In this document: positions 50,153 to 58,301 of the stretch, piece after piece
How positions within the stretch are numbered: the stretch's first letter is position 1
How the letters are laid out: every line of letters begins with the position of its first letter
From: Belnapia moabensis DSM 16746
GTDB lineage: Bacteria; Pseudomonadota; Alphaproteobacteria; Acetobacterales; Acetobacteraceae
Length of the DNA: 64,000 nucleotides
Direction of reading: 5' to 3'
NCBI RefSeq assembly: GCF_000745835.1
Contig: NZ_JQKB01000011.1
Location: 83,567-147,566 of the forward strand
Program-made: the position numbers and the translations under genes
Notes under the pieces: generated by a model
Database searches by the model: none
What the model was told of the DNA's origin: nothing
The model's input: the letters and a program-made list of their open reading frames with translations, nothing else

Positions 50153-51052
50153 TCACCTGTCGGTCAGGCTGCGGAGCATCCCGATGATGCCAGAAAAATC
50201 GACATCGCCGTTGCCGGCTTCGAGGAAGCGGCGGTAGAGCGCCAGGGCCTCGGCGCCGAGCGGCGTCACGGCGCCGGCGGTCGCCGCGGCGTCCTGGGCG
50301 AGGCCGAGATCCTTCGCCATCAGCGCGGTGGCGAAGCCGGGCTTGTAGTCGCGGTTGGCGGGGCTGGCCGGGACCGGGCCGGGGACCGGGCAGTAGGAGG
50401 TCAGCGCCCAGGACTGGCCGGAGGACTTGCTGGCGACGTCGAACAGCGCCTGGTGGGTGAGGCCGAGCTTCTCGGCCAGGACGAAAGCCTCGGCCGTGAC
50501 GATCATGTTGGCGGCGAGCATCATGTTGTTGCAGGCCTTGGCCGCCTGGCCGGCGCCGGCGCCGCCGCAATGGACGAGGCTGCGGCCCATGGCGGAGAGG
50601 ATAGGCGTCGCGGCCGCATAGGCGTCGTCGGGGCCGCCGACCATGAAGGTGAGCGTCGCGCCTTCGGCGCCCATGGTGCCGCCGGAGACGGGGGCGTCGA
50701 GCATCGGGCGGCCGGCGGCGGCGGCGACCTCGCGGGCGGTTGCCACGTCGATGGTCGAGCAGTCGATCAGGATGGCGGTGGGGGCGGTGGCGGCGGCCAT
50801 GCCCCCCCCTTGGCCCCCTGCCCCGAGCCAGGCGTCGCGGACATGGCGGCCGGCAGGGAGCATGGTGATGACGAACTCGGCCCCGGTGGCGGCTTCGGCA
50901 GCGCTGGCGGCGCGGGTGCCGCCAGCGGCAGCGAAGCCGGCGAGCGCCTCCGGCGAGAGGTCGAAGCCGGCGACCTCATGCCCGGCCTTCAGCAGGTTGC
51001 GGGCCATCGGGCCGCCCATGTTGCCGAGACCGACGAAGCCGATGCGTGCCAT
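50153..51052 (-). CDS. 3-hydroxyisobutyrate dehydrogenase-type NAD(P)-dependent oxidoreductase
   Basis: 299 residues. N-terminal RIGFVGLGNMGGPMARNLLKAGHEVAGFD is the NAD(H) motif of the β-hydroxyacid dehydrogenase family; then DCSTIDVATAREV, DAPVSGGTMGAEGATLTFMVGG and the catalytic Lys in GAGQAAKACNNMMLAANM. C-terminal SGQSWALTSYCPVPG and KDLGLAQDAA are mmsB/HIBADH-type. The most likely reaction is oxidation of 3-hydroxyisobutyrate in valine breakdown, but tartronate-semialdehyde or related substrates are possible. No other valine genes nearby. Confidence 0.88.
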   Translation of the reverse strand: MARIGFVGLGNMGGPMARNLLKAGHEVAGFDLSPEALAGFAAAGGTRAASAAEAATGAEFVITMLPAGRHVRDAWLGAGGQGGGMAAATAPTAILIDCSTIDVATAREVAAAAGRPMLDAPVSGGTMGAEGATLTFMVGGPDDAYAAATPILSAMGRSLVHCGGAGAGQAAKACNNMMLAANMIVTAEAFVLAEKLGLTHQALFDVASKSSGQSWALTSYCPVPGPVPASPANRDYKPGFATALMAKDLGLAQDAAATAGAVTPLGAEALALYRRFLEAGNGDVDFSGIIGMLRSLTDR

Positions 51053-51181
51053 CCCCTGGCCCTCCCCTGATGTGATTCGCGCGCAGTGTGCCGTGGAGCA
51101 GGCCGGGCTGCCAGCGGGGGGCTGAACCGGGACGGGTGCGAGGCGCTTCTGCCTGTCAGACAGGTAGAAGGAGAGGCGGGG

Positions 51182-51508
51182 ATGCGGAGGATGGGTCTGG
51201 CGGCGCTCGGCGTCGCGGCAATGCTGGGCACGGCGGCGCAGGCGCAGGATATCGGCGAGCGGCTGGGGCGGGCCTGGCAGGAGCTCCAGGGCGGGCAGCA
51301 GGGGCCGGCGCAGACCGACCCGCGCTACGACCCGCGGCTGGACCGGCAGCCGGGCGGGCCCGGCTATGGCGGCGAGGACCGGCGCTACAGCGAGAACGAC
51401 CGGATGCGGCAGCTCGACGAGGCGGACCGGCGGCTGGATGCGCAGCAGCGGCAGATCGACCAGGAGCGGCGGCAGATCGAGACGGAGCGGCGGCGGCTGA
51501 CGCGGTAG
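51182..51508 (+). CDS. small exported protein with a coiled-coil tail
   Basis: 108 residues with a signal peptide (RRMGLAALGVAAMLGTAAQAQ), a Pro/Gly/Asp-rich middle (QTDPRYDPRLDRQPGGPGYGG) and a highly charged C-terminus of heptad-like repeats (RLDAQQRQIDQERRQIETERRRL). GAAGGAGAGG stands ahead of the ATG at 51182. It looks like a periplasmic protein of no known family; related low-complexity proteins are frequent in this group of bacteria. Confidence 0.65.
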   Translation: MRRMGLAALGVAAMLGTAAQAQDIGERLGRAWQELQGGQQGPAQTDPRYDPRLDRQPGGPGYGGEDRRYSENDRMRQLDEADRRLDAQQRQIDQERRQIETERRRLTR

Positions 51509-51520
51509 CCGCCGCCTGGC

Positions 51521-52693
51521 TCAGACGGCGGGCTTGTGGCCGTTGCGCTTGCGCTCGCCGTTGCGGCGAAGGAGGAATTCGCGGCCGATCTTGACGCGCG
51601 GCACGCCGTCATAGGCGACGATGTCGGCGGTGGCGTAGGTCTCCGACCAGCTGTCGGGGATGAAGCTGCCGGTGCCGACGACGTCGATCGGCGCCTTCGC
51701 CTCGGCCATGACACGGCACTTGCCGACGCCGAAGCCGGAGGAGGCGACGATGCGGACCTTGGGGAAGCCGGCCTCGTCCAGGGCTTCCCGCATGCGCCAG
51801 ATGGCGGCGGCCGAGACGCCGGTGCCGACCAGGTTGCGCAGCTCCGTCTCCGAGCGGTAGCGGCGGATGGCGCCGGGGGCGTGGCGCTCCAGCACGGCGT
51901 AGCTCTCGGCCGGGTCGAGGCCTTCGAGGAAGCGGCCGCCATGGGTGTCGAGGCGGACGGCCATGCGGCCCTCGGCGGCGAGTTCGGGGAAGCGGCGGCA
52001 GACGGCCAGCCCATCCGTCACCTCGCGGCCGAAATAGTCCACGAGAACGGTGAGGTTCTCCTCCGGGTAGGTCTCGTGGAACATCTCGGCGGCGCGGAGG
52101 GTGCTGCCGGCATAGCCGATCAACGCATGCGGCATGGTGCCGGAGCCGCGCGGGGCGCCGAACCAGTGGGCGGTGCTGTCGGTGGCGTTGCCGGCGAAGC
52201 CGCGGGCGCCTTCCTTCTTCGCCGCCGCGCTGCCGACACCAGCGGCATAGGCCATCATCTCCTGCATCTCGGCGCCGGCGCAGTGGCGGGCATCCATGGC
52301 GAGGAAGGTGACCTGCGGCAGCTCCAGGCACATCTGATAGGCGTTGTGGGCGGCGACGCAGGGCGGGCCGAGCTTCTGCAAGTAGAGCGTCTCGAGGTCG
52401 GCGAGCTGGGTGAAGGGACCCGTCAGGTAGAGGATGGGGTCGCCGGCGCCGACCCAGGTGCCCTCGGGGTGCATCACCTCGATGTCGAACTGCGTGCCGC
52501 GGTCGCGGGCGACGCCTTCCAGCCAGTCGAGCATCAGCCGCGGGGCGCTGACGACGGGGCGGCGGAGGAAGACCGCATAGGTCACCCGGCAGTCGCCGAA
52601 GCGCTGCACGATGGCCCGGGTGCGGTTGAAATAGACATCGGTGCGGCCGGCGATGGCCGCATCCGAGGGGCTGAGGGGTGACGCCTGGTCCAT
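51521..52693 (-). CDS. nicotinate phosphoribosyltransferase family protein
   Basis: 390 residues from the ATG at 52693 (MDQASPLSPSDAAIAGRTDVYFNRT). The family signature is the N-terminal DVYFNRTRAIVQRFGD and the C-terminal substrate region with IVASSGFGVGKCRVMAEAKAPIDVVGTGSFIP, plus the PRPP-contact-like block HGGRFLEGLDPAESYAVL. It makes nicotinate mononucleotide for NAD salvage. The order and length resemble the pncB-like paralogue (NAPRT) seen in alphaproteobacteria. It begins 2 nt after the DAHP synthase stop, so the two are co-transcribed. The upstream open frame is a shadow of that gene. Confidence 0.87.
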   Translation of the reverse strand: MDQASPLSPSDAAIAGRTDVYFNRTRAIVQRFGDCRVTYAVFLRRPVVSAPRLMLDWLEGVARDRGTQFDIEVMHPEGTWVGAGDPILYLTGPFTQLADLETLYLQKLGPPCVAAHNAYQMCLELPQVTFLAMDARHCAGAEMQEMMAYAAGVGSAAAKKEGARGFAGNATDSTAHWFGAPRGSGTMPHALIGYAGSTLRAAEMFHETYPEENLTVLVDYFGREVTDGLAVCRRFPELAAEGRMAVRLDTHGGRFLEGLDPAESYAVLERHAPGAIRRYRSETELRNLVGTGVSAAAIWRMREALDEAGFPKVRIVASSGFGVGKCRVMAEAKAPIDVVGTGSFIPDSWSETYATADIVAYDGVPRVKIGREFLLRRNGERKRNGHKPAV

Positions 52694-52695
52694 CG

Positions 52696-54069
52696 CTACT
52701 GCGCCGCCTGGGCGGGCATGGCAGGGGCGCGGCGGGCCTTCAGCTCGGCTGCGATGAGGAAGGCGAGTTCCAGCGACTGCTCCGCATTGAGGCGCGGGTC
52801 GCAGAAGGTCTGGTAGCGCAGCGCGAGGTCGGCCTCCGACAGGCGGTGGGCACCGCCGAGGCATTCCGTCACCTCCTGGCCCGTCATCTCGACATGGACG
52901 CCGCCGGGCTGGGTGCCCTCGGCGGCATGGGCGTCGAAGAAGCGGCGGACCTCGGTGAGGATCGCGTCGAAGGGGCGGGTCTTGTAGCTGCCGACGCTCG
53001 TCGTGTTGCCGTGCATCGGGTCGGAGAGCCAGACGACGTTGCGGCCGGCGCGCTTCACGGCGCGCAGCAGGGGCGGGAGCTTCGACTCGACCTTGTCGGC
53101 GCCCATGCGGGAGATGAGGGTCAGGCGGCCCTTCTCGTTCGCCGGGTTCAGGATCTCGGTGAGGCGGACCAGCTCGTCCGGGTCCATGCTGGGGCCCACC
53201 TTCATGCCGATCGGGTTCTTCACGCCGCGCAGGAACTCGACATGCGCGCCGTCGGGCTGGCGGGTGCGGTCGCCGATCCAGAGGAAATGCGCCGAGCAGG
53301 CATAGCTGTCGCCCGTGGTGGAATCGACGCGGGTCAGCGCCTCCTCATAGGGGAGGAGCAGGCTTTCGTGCGAGGTGTAGAAATCGGTCTCGCGCACCTG
53401 GGGCAGGCCGTCCATGCCGCAGGCCTGCATGAAGGAGAGCGTCTCATCGATGCGCGAGGCGAGGTCCTGGTAGCGTTCGGCGAGCGGGCTGCGGGCGACG
53501 AAGCCGAGATTCCAGCGGTGGACCTGGTGCAGGTCGGCATAGCCGCCGGTGGCGAAGGCGCGGAGCAGGTTCAGCGTGCCGGCGGACTGGAGATAGGCGA
53601 ATTCCATCCGCGACGGGTCGGGGATGCGGGCCTCCGGCGTGAAATCGGGCGCGTTGATGATGTCGCCGCGATAGGAAGGCAGCGTGACGCCGGCCTTCGT
53701 CTCGGTGTCGGATGAGCGGGGCTTGGCGAACTGGCCGGCCATGCGGCCGAGCTTCACCACCGGCGTGCCGCCGCCGAAGGTCAGCACCACCGCCATCTGC
53801 AGCAGCACCCGGAAGGTGTCGCGGATGATGTTGGCGGTGAATTCGGAGAAGCTCTCGGCGCAGTCGCCGCCCTGGAGGACGAAGCCCTGGCCGTCGCCCG
53901 CCTGGGCCAGCGCGGCCTGGAGGCGCCGGGCCTCGCCGGCGAAGACGAGCGGGGGGAAGCGGGCGAGCCGCGCCTCGACCTCGGCCAGTTTCGCCTGATC
54001 GGGGTAGTCCGGCACCTGCCGGATCGGCATGTCCCGCCAACTGCCGGGATGCCAGCCGCGCGCAACCAT
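52696..54069 (-). CDS. class II (plant-type) 3-deoxy-7-phosphoheptulonate synthase
   Basis: First enzyme of the shikimate pathway, joining phosphoenolpyruvate and erythrose 4-phosphate. 457 residues with class II hallmarks: [43 protein letters not shown] (PEP and metal site), [40 protein letters not shown]-like [20 protein letters not shown] and [11 protein letters not shown]. Class II enzymes have different allosteric sites from E. coli AroF/G/H. Start at 54069 ([15 protein letters not shown]) suits the family's DWRPDSWR-like opening. Confidence 0.95.
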   Translation of the reverse strand: MVARGWHPGSWRDMPIRQVPDYPDQAKLAEVEARLARFPPLVFAGEARRLQAALAQAGDGQGFVLQGGDCAESFSEFTANIIRDTFRVLLQMAVVLTFGGGTPVVKLGRMAGQFAKPRSSDTETKAGVTLPSYRGDIINAPDFTPEARIPDPSRMEFAYLQSAGTLNLLRAFATGGYADLHQVHRWNLGFVARSPLAERYQDLASRIDETLSFMQACGMDGLPQVRETDFYTSHESLLLPYEEALTRVDSTTGDSYACSAHFLWIGDRTRQPDGAHVEFLRGVKNPIGMKVGPSMDPDELVRLTEILNPANEKGRLTLISRMGADKVESKLPPLLRAVKRAGRNVVWLSDPMHGNTTSVGSYKTRPFDAILTEVRRFFDAHAAEGTQPGGVHVEMTGQEVTECLGGAHRLSEADLALRYQTFCDPRLNAEQSLELAFLIAAELKARRAPAMPAQAAQ

Positions 54070-54133
54070 ACTATGCGTTCTCCCTTTGAAGGGGCGACCC
54101 TAGCCGAACCGCGCGGGCAGGTGAACCCGCGAG

Positions 54134-55513
54134 CTATTCTGCCGCCGCACGGAGACCGGCCTCGCGCGTGCGGGTCCGCAACGTCACGAACTCCTCCGCT
54201 GCGGTCGGGTGGATGCCGATGGTGCGGTCGAAATCCTCCTTCGTCGCGCCCATCGAGACGGCGATGCCGATGCCCTGCATGATCTCGGGTGCGTCCTCGC
54301 CGAGCATATGGGCGCCGAGCACCTTCCGCGTGCGCTGGCAGACGACGAGCTTCATCAAGGCCTTGCGGCCGGGGCGGCCGCTGATGGTGTGGCGCATCGG
54401 GGTGAAGCGGGCGAGGTAGATGTCGACCGGACCCTGTACCGCCGCATCCGCCTCCGTCATGCCGACGGTGCCGATGGGGGGCGAGGTGAAGACGGCGGTG
54501 GGCACGTTGTCGTAGCTGGCATGGCGCGGGTTGTTGCCGAAGAGCGTGTCGGCGAGTGCATGGCCGACGGCGGTGGCCATCGGCGTGAGGTTGAGGCGGT
54601 CGGTGACGTCGCCGATGGCGTAGATGTTGGGGGCAGTGGTGCGGTGCTCGGCATCGACCTCGATGGCGCCGCGGGCGGTGCAGTCGATGCCGGCGGCGGC
54701 GAGGTTCAGGCCGCGCGTATTGGGGACGCGGCCGGTGGCGAAGAGCACGGCATCGCCCTCCACCGCCTCGCCGCCCATCAGGCTGAGGCGGAGATGGCCG
54801 CCCTGGTGGTCGAGCCGGGCGAGGCGGCTGTTGGGGTGGAGGCGGATGCCCTGGGCTTCCAGCGCCTCGGGCAGGGCCTCGCGGATGTCCTGGTCGAAGC
54901 CGCGGAGCGGCAGGATGTCGCGGTAGACGACATCGACCTTGGCACCGAAGGCGGCGAAGACGCAGGCGAATTCGAGGGCGATGTAGCCGGCGCCGACGAC
55001 GATGAGGCGCTTCGGCACCTCCTTCAGGTCGAAGACGTCGTCGGAGAGCATGCCGAGCTCGGCGCCGGGGATGTCGGGCCTTACCGCATGGCCGCCGACG
55101 GCGACGACGATCCGCTCCGCCGTGACGCGCTTGCCGCCGACATCGAGGGTGTGGGCGTCGATGAAGCTGGCGCGGGCGTCGAAGCTGGTGACGCCGGCAT
55201 TGCCGAGCAGCTTGCCGTAGATGCCGTTGAGCCGGGCGACCTCGGTGTCGCGCCGGGCCTTGAGGGCGGCGAGGTCGAAGGCGCCCTTCTCGATCTGCCA
55301 GCCGAAGGCGGGGGCGTCGTCGGCCCATCCGGCGTATTCGGCGGCATTGACCATGATCTTCTTCGGTACGCAGCCGACATTGACGCAGGTGCCGCCCCAG
55401 AAGCGCTCCTCCGCCACGGCGACCCGGGCGCCGTGCCCGGCCGCGATGCGGGCGCAACGGACGCCGGCCGAGCCGCCGCCGATGACGAAGAGGTCGAAGT
55501 CGTAAGTGCTCAT
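54134..55513 (-). CDS. gor: glutathione-disulfide reductase
   Basis: 460-residue FAD disulphide oxidoreductase, active as a dimer. FDLFVIGGGSAGVRCARIAAGHG is the FAD motif; GGTCVNVGCVPKKIMV holds the redox Cys pair; VVGAGYIALEFACVFAAFGAKVDVVYRD is the NADP motif, with a basic residue after the strand; NIYAIGDVTDRLNLTPMA binds FAD; and C-terminal GIHPTAAEEFVTLR provides the catalytic His-Glu pair of the partner subunit. The ATG at 55513 is used, because the earlier codons lack homology. Confidence 0.94.
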   Translation of the reverse strand: MSTYDFDLFVIGGGSAGVRCARIAAGHGARVAVAEERFWGGTCVNVGCVPKKIMVNAAEYAGWADDAPAFGWQIEKGAFDLAALKARRDTEVARLNGIYGKLLGNAGVTSFDARASFIDAHTLDVGGKRVTAERIVVAVGGHAVRPDIPGAELGMLSDDVFDLKEVPKRLIVVGAGYIALEFACVFAAFGAKVDVVYRDILPLRGFDQDIREALPEALEAQGIRLHPNSRLARLDHQGGHLRLSLMGGEAVEGDAVLFATGRVPNTRGLNLAAAGIDCTARGAIEVDAEHRTTAPNIYAIGDVTDRLNLTPMATAVGHALADTLFGNNPRHASYDNVPTAVFTSPPIGTVGMTEADAAVQGPVDIYLARFTPMRHTISGRPGRKALMKLVVCQRTRKVLGAHMLGEDAPEIMQGIGIAVSMGATKEDFDRTIGIHPTAAEEFVTLRTRTREAGLRAAAE

Positions 55514-55641
55514 GCGCGCCTTCCCGTGCCGGGTCCGTATCTGGGTGGGCGGGCCCTTCGCGTCCAGCCTGCGATGCCGGGGCCGTTCCGGCAAGCGCCG
55601 GAGGTAGTTGCGATTGAATTGCAGTCGCGCTATGCGGGGGC

Positions 55642-56382
55642 ATGACGCCTCTCCCCCTCGATGCCCTGCGCGAGGCCAGTGCCGAGGACCTCGCCGCTGC
55701 CTTCGCGGGCCCGCCGGAGGAGGCGGCCCGCTGGATCGACGCTGCCGCCCGCTACGGCATCGTCGAGGCGCAGCTGCTCTACGGGCAGATCCTGCTGGAC
55801 GGGCGGGGGGTGCCGCAGGACGCCGTGGCGGCGCGGCGGTGGTTCCGCGCGGCGGCGGAGGCGGGGAGCGCCGCGGCGCGCAACATGCTCGGGCGCTGCC
55901 ACGAGATGGGCTGGGGGGGCGTGGCCGACGAGGCGGCGGCGCTCGACTGCTATCGGGCGGCGGCGGAGGCGGGGCATGACTGGGGGCAGTACAACCTGGC
56001 GGGGATGCTCTGGCGCGGCGCGGGGACGGCGGCGGATCGGCGCGCGGCGCTGGCCTGGTACCGGCGCGCGGCGGATCAGGGCCATGCCAAGTCGCTGAAC
56101 ATCCTCGGCCGCTTCCTGGAGGAGGGCTGGGAGGCGCCGCCCGATCCGGTGGCGGCGGCGGCGCTCTATCGCCGGGCGGCGGAGGGCGGGGATTTCCGCG
56201 GGCAGTTCAACTTGGCGACGCTGCTGGCGGCGGCGGGGCAGACAGAGGCGGCGCTGGAGTGGTTTCGCCGGGCGGCGGAGGGTAGCCCGGCGCGCTTCCG
56301 CAACGGCATGGCGGAGCGGCTGGCGGCGCGGCCAGAGCCGGAGTTCCGGGCGCTGGCGAAGGCGATCGCCGCAGGGCGGTGA
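55642..56382 (+). CDS. Sel1-repeat protein
   Basis: 246 residues made almost entirely of Sel1-like (TPR-related) repeats from about residue 35: EAQLLYGQILLDGRGVPQDAVAARRWFRAAAEAG, AARNMLGRCHEMGWGGV, GQYNLAGMLWRGAG, KSLNILGRFLEEGWEAPPDPVAAAAL, GQFNLATLLAAAG. No signal peptide, so cytosolic. Such solenoids mediate protein-protein contacts; the partner is unknown. It is monocistronic and ends at a strong hairpin. Confidence 0.88.
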   Translation: MTPLPLDALREASAEDLAAAFAGPPEEAARWIDAAARYGIVEAQLLYGQILLDGRGVPQDAVAARRWFRAAAEAGSAAARNMLGRCHEMGWGGVADEAAALDCYRAAAEAGHDWGQYNLAGMLWRGAGTAADRRAALAWYRRAADQGHAKSLNILGRFLEEGWEAPPDPVAAAALYRRAAEGGDFRGQFNLATLLAAAGQTEAALEWFRRAAEGSPARFRNGMAERLAARPEPEFRALAKAIAAGR

Positions 56383-56388
56383 GAGGAG

Positions 56389-56412
56389 GTGCCCGGGCCG
56401 GAGCCCGGGCAC
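56389..56412. terminator. perfect hairpin between convergent genes
   Basis: GTGCCCGGGC (56389-56398) and GCCCGGGCAC (56403-56412), 10-bp stem with a 4-nt loop, between the Sel1 gene stop and the stop of the aldehyde dehydrogenase gene. It can serve both directions. No U tract. Confidence 0.6.
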
Positions 56413-56422
56413 GGGTGCGGGC

Positions 56423-57901
56423 TTAGGTGCCGATGCCGCCGAGGGCGAGGTACTTCACCTCAAGATATTCCTCGATGCCGAGATTGCTGCCCTCGCGGCC
56501 GAGGCCGCTCTGCTTCACGCCGCCGAAGGGCGCCACCTCGGTGCTGATCAGCCCCTCGTTGATGCCGACCATGCCGGCCTCCAGCGCCTCGGCCACGCGG
56601 AAGATGCGGCCGACGTCGCGGGCGTAGAAATAGGCGGCGAGGCCGAAGGGCGTATCGTTGGCCAGCGCGATCGCCTCCTCCTCGGTCTTGAAGCGGAACA
56701 GCGGTGCGACGGGGCCGAATGTCTCCTCGGTGAAGATCATCGCCTCGTGCGGGACATTGGCGAGGATGGTCGGCTCGAAGAAATTGCCGCCGCGGCTGTG
56801 GCGCTTGCCCCCCGTCACGACGGTGGCGCCGCGCTTGGTCGCGTCGGCGATGTGCTCCTCGACCTTCTCCACCGCCTCCGCGTTGATGAGCGGGCCCTGG
56901 GTGACGCCGGGCTCCATGCCGTCGCCGACCTTGAGCGCCTCGACCGCTGCCTTAAGCTTTTCGGCGAAGGCCTCGTAGACGCCGTCCTGCACGAGGATGC
57001 GGTTGGCGCAGACGCAGGTCTGGCCGGTGTTGCGGTACTTGCTCGCCATGGCGCCCTGAACGGCGGCGTCGAGGTCAGCGTCGTCGAAGACGATGAAGGG
57101 GGCGTTGCCGCCGAGTTCCATCGAGGTCTTCTTGATGGTAGGCGCGCATTGCTGGAGCAGGATGCGGCCGACATCGGTGGAACCGGTGAAGGTCAGCTTG
57201 CGGACGAGCGGGTTGGAGGTGAGTTCCTTGCCGGTCTCGCTGGAGGGGCCGGTGATGATGTTGCAGACGCCGGGCGGCATGCCGGCGCGCTCGGCGAGCA
57301 CCGCCAGCGCGAGGGCCGAGAAAGGCGTCTGCGAGGCGGGGCGGATGACGCCGGTGCAGCCTGCGGCCCAGCCGGGGCCGGTCTTGCGGGTGATCATCGC
57401 GGCCGGGAAGTTCCAGGGCGTGATGGCGGCGAAGACGCCGATCGGCTCCTTCGTCACGATGATCCGGCGGCCCTTGGCGTTCTGCGGAATGGTCTCGCCG
57501 TAGACGCGCTTTGCCTCCTCGGCGAACCACTCGATGAAGCTCGCGGCATAGGCGATCTCGCCCTTGCTCTCGCTGAGCGGCTTGCCCTGCTCGGCGGTCA
57601 TGATCGCGGCGAGGTCGTCGGTATTGGCGATCATCAGGTCGAAGAAGCGGCGCAGGATGGCGGCGCGGTCCTTCGCCAGCATGGCGCGCCAGGCGGGCTG
57701 GGCGCGGTGCGCCGCCTCGATGGCGCGGCGCGTCTCGGCCGTGCCCATGGCGGGGACGGTGCCGACCGGCTCGCCCGTCGAGGGGTTGCGGACGGTGATG
57801 GTCTTGCCGCTGTCGGCCTGCACCCATTGGCCGTCGATGCAATTGGCCTGGCGGAACAGCTCCGGGTCCTTGAGGGGCAGCTTGGCGAGGGCGTCGAGCA
57901 T
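56423..57901 (-). CDS. gabD: NAD(P)-dependent succinate-semialdehyde dehydrogenase, with an altered cofactor lysine
   Basis: 492-residue aldehyde dehydrogenase with the GabD architecture. Catalytic Cys296 lies in NTGQTCVCAN, general-base Glu262 in MELGGN, Asn164 in TPWNFPAAMITRK. The Cys298 two residues after the nucleophile is the redox-switch Cys typical of succinate-semialdehyde dehydrogenases. The odd part is GCTGVIRPASQTP: the lysine of the usual KPAS/KPAE cofactor motif is Arg187, and the residue before the preceding Val is Gly. It could change NAD/NADP preference or activity. The ATG at 57901 follows AGGAGG. Probably serves GABA or 4-hydroxybutyrate breakdown. Confidence 0.9.
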   Translation of the reverse strand: MLDALAKLPLKDPELFRQANCIDGQWVQADSGKTITVRNPSTGEPVGTVPAMGTAETRRAIEAAHRAQPAWRAMLAKDRAAILRRFFDLMIANTDDLAAIMTAEQGKPLSESKGEIAYAASFIEWFAEEAKRVYGETIPQNAKGRRIIVTKEPIGVFAAITPWNFPAAMITRKTGPGWAAGCTGVIRPASQTPFSALALAVLAERAGMPPGVCNIITGPSSETGKELTSNPLVRKLTFTGSTDVGRILLQQCAPTIKKTSMELGGNAPFIVFDDADLDAAVQGAMASKYRNTGQTCVCANRILVQDGVYEAFAEKLKAAVEALKVGDGMEPGVTQGPLINAEAVEKVEEHIADATKRGATVVTGGKRHSRGGNFFEPTILANVPHEAMIFTEETFGPVAPLFRFKTEEEAIALANDTPFGLAAYFYARDVGRIFRVAEALEAGMVGINEGLISTEVAPFGGVKQSGLGREGSNLGIEEYLEVKYLALGGIGT

Positions 57902-58301
57902 GGCGGGTTTCCTCCTGTTGTGCTGCCCATCAAGGTCGTGGGCTTCGCGCATGAATGAAAGGGGTATGCAGGCCGCTGGCGACCGAGGATAGGCCGCCTC
58001 CCCGCCACTGTCATCGCGCCGGCCGGTGCCGGCGTGGCCTGGCGGCCATATCCGGGAGCATGACGGATGCGTGACCCCAACCGTGAGATGACAGGGCATC
58101 TTGTACACGCCAAAATGACACGCTGGCCTATCGACAGCGTGGCGGCGGGCAGCATCTGTGGCCGATGGGTGATGCGCGCGATACCGGCGCGGCGTCGTCG
58201 CCAAGGGAAGACCGCCGGACAGTATCGAGCATATCACTCATCATGCCGCTGACCCCTTTGGGCCGACCGCAGAACCCCCTCCCCGGCCGAGAGCCTCGCC
58301 C
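57902..58301. other. 400-bp divergent intergenic region
   Basis: No gene seen. Near 58119-58141 CACGCTG and CAGCGTG form a perfect 7-bp inverted repeat with a 9-nt spacer. A TGT-N13-ACA string at 58102-58120 is one base too long for a PpsR/CrtJ site. Promoters for gabD and for the bacteriophytochrome should both lie here. Confidence 0.4.

Noticed and set aside
58102..58120. PpsR/CrtJ-type site (TGT-N12-ACA) before the bacteriophytochrome
   Set aside because: The spacer counts to 13, not 12, and no photosynthesis genes are nearby.
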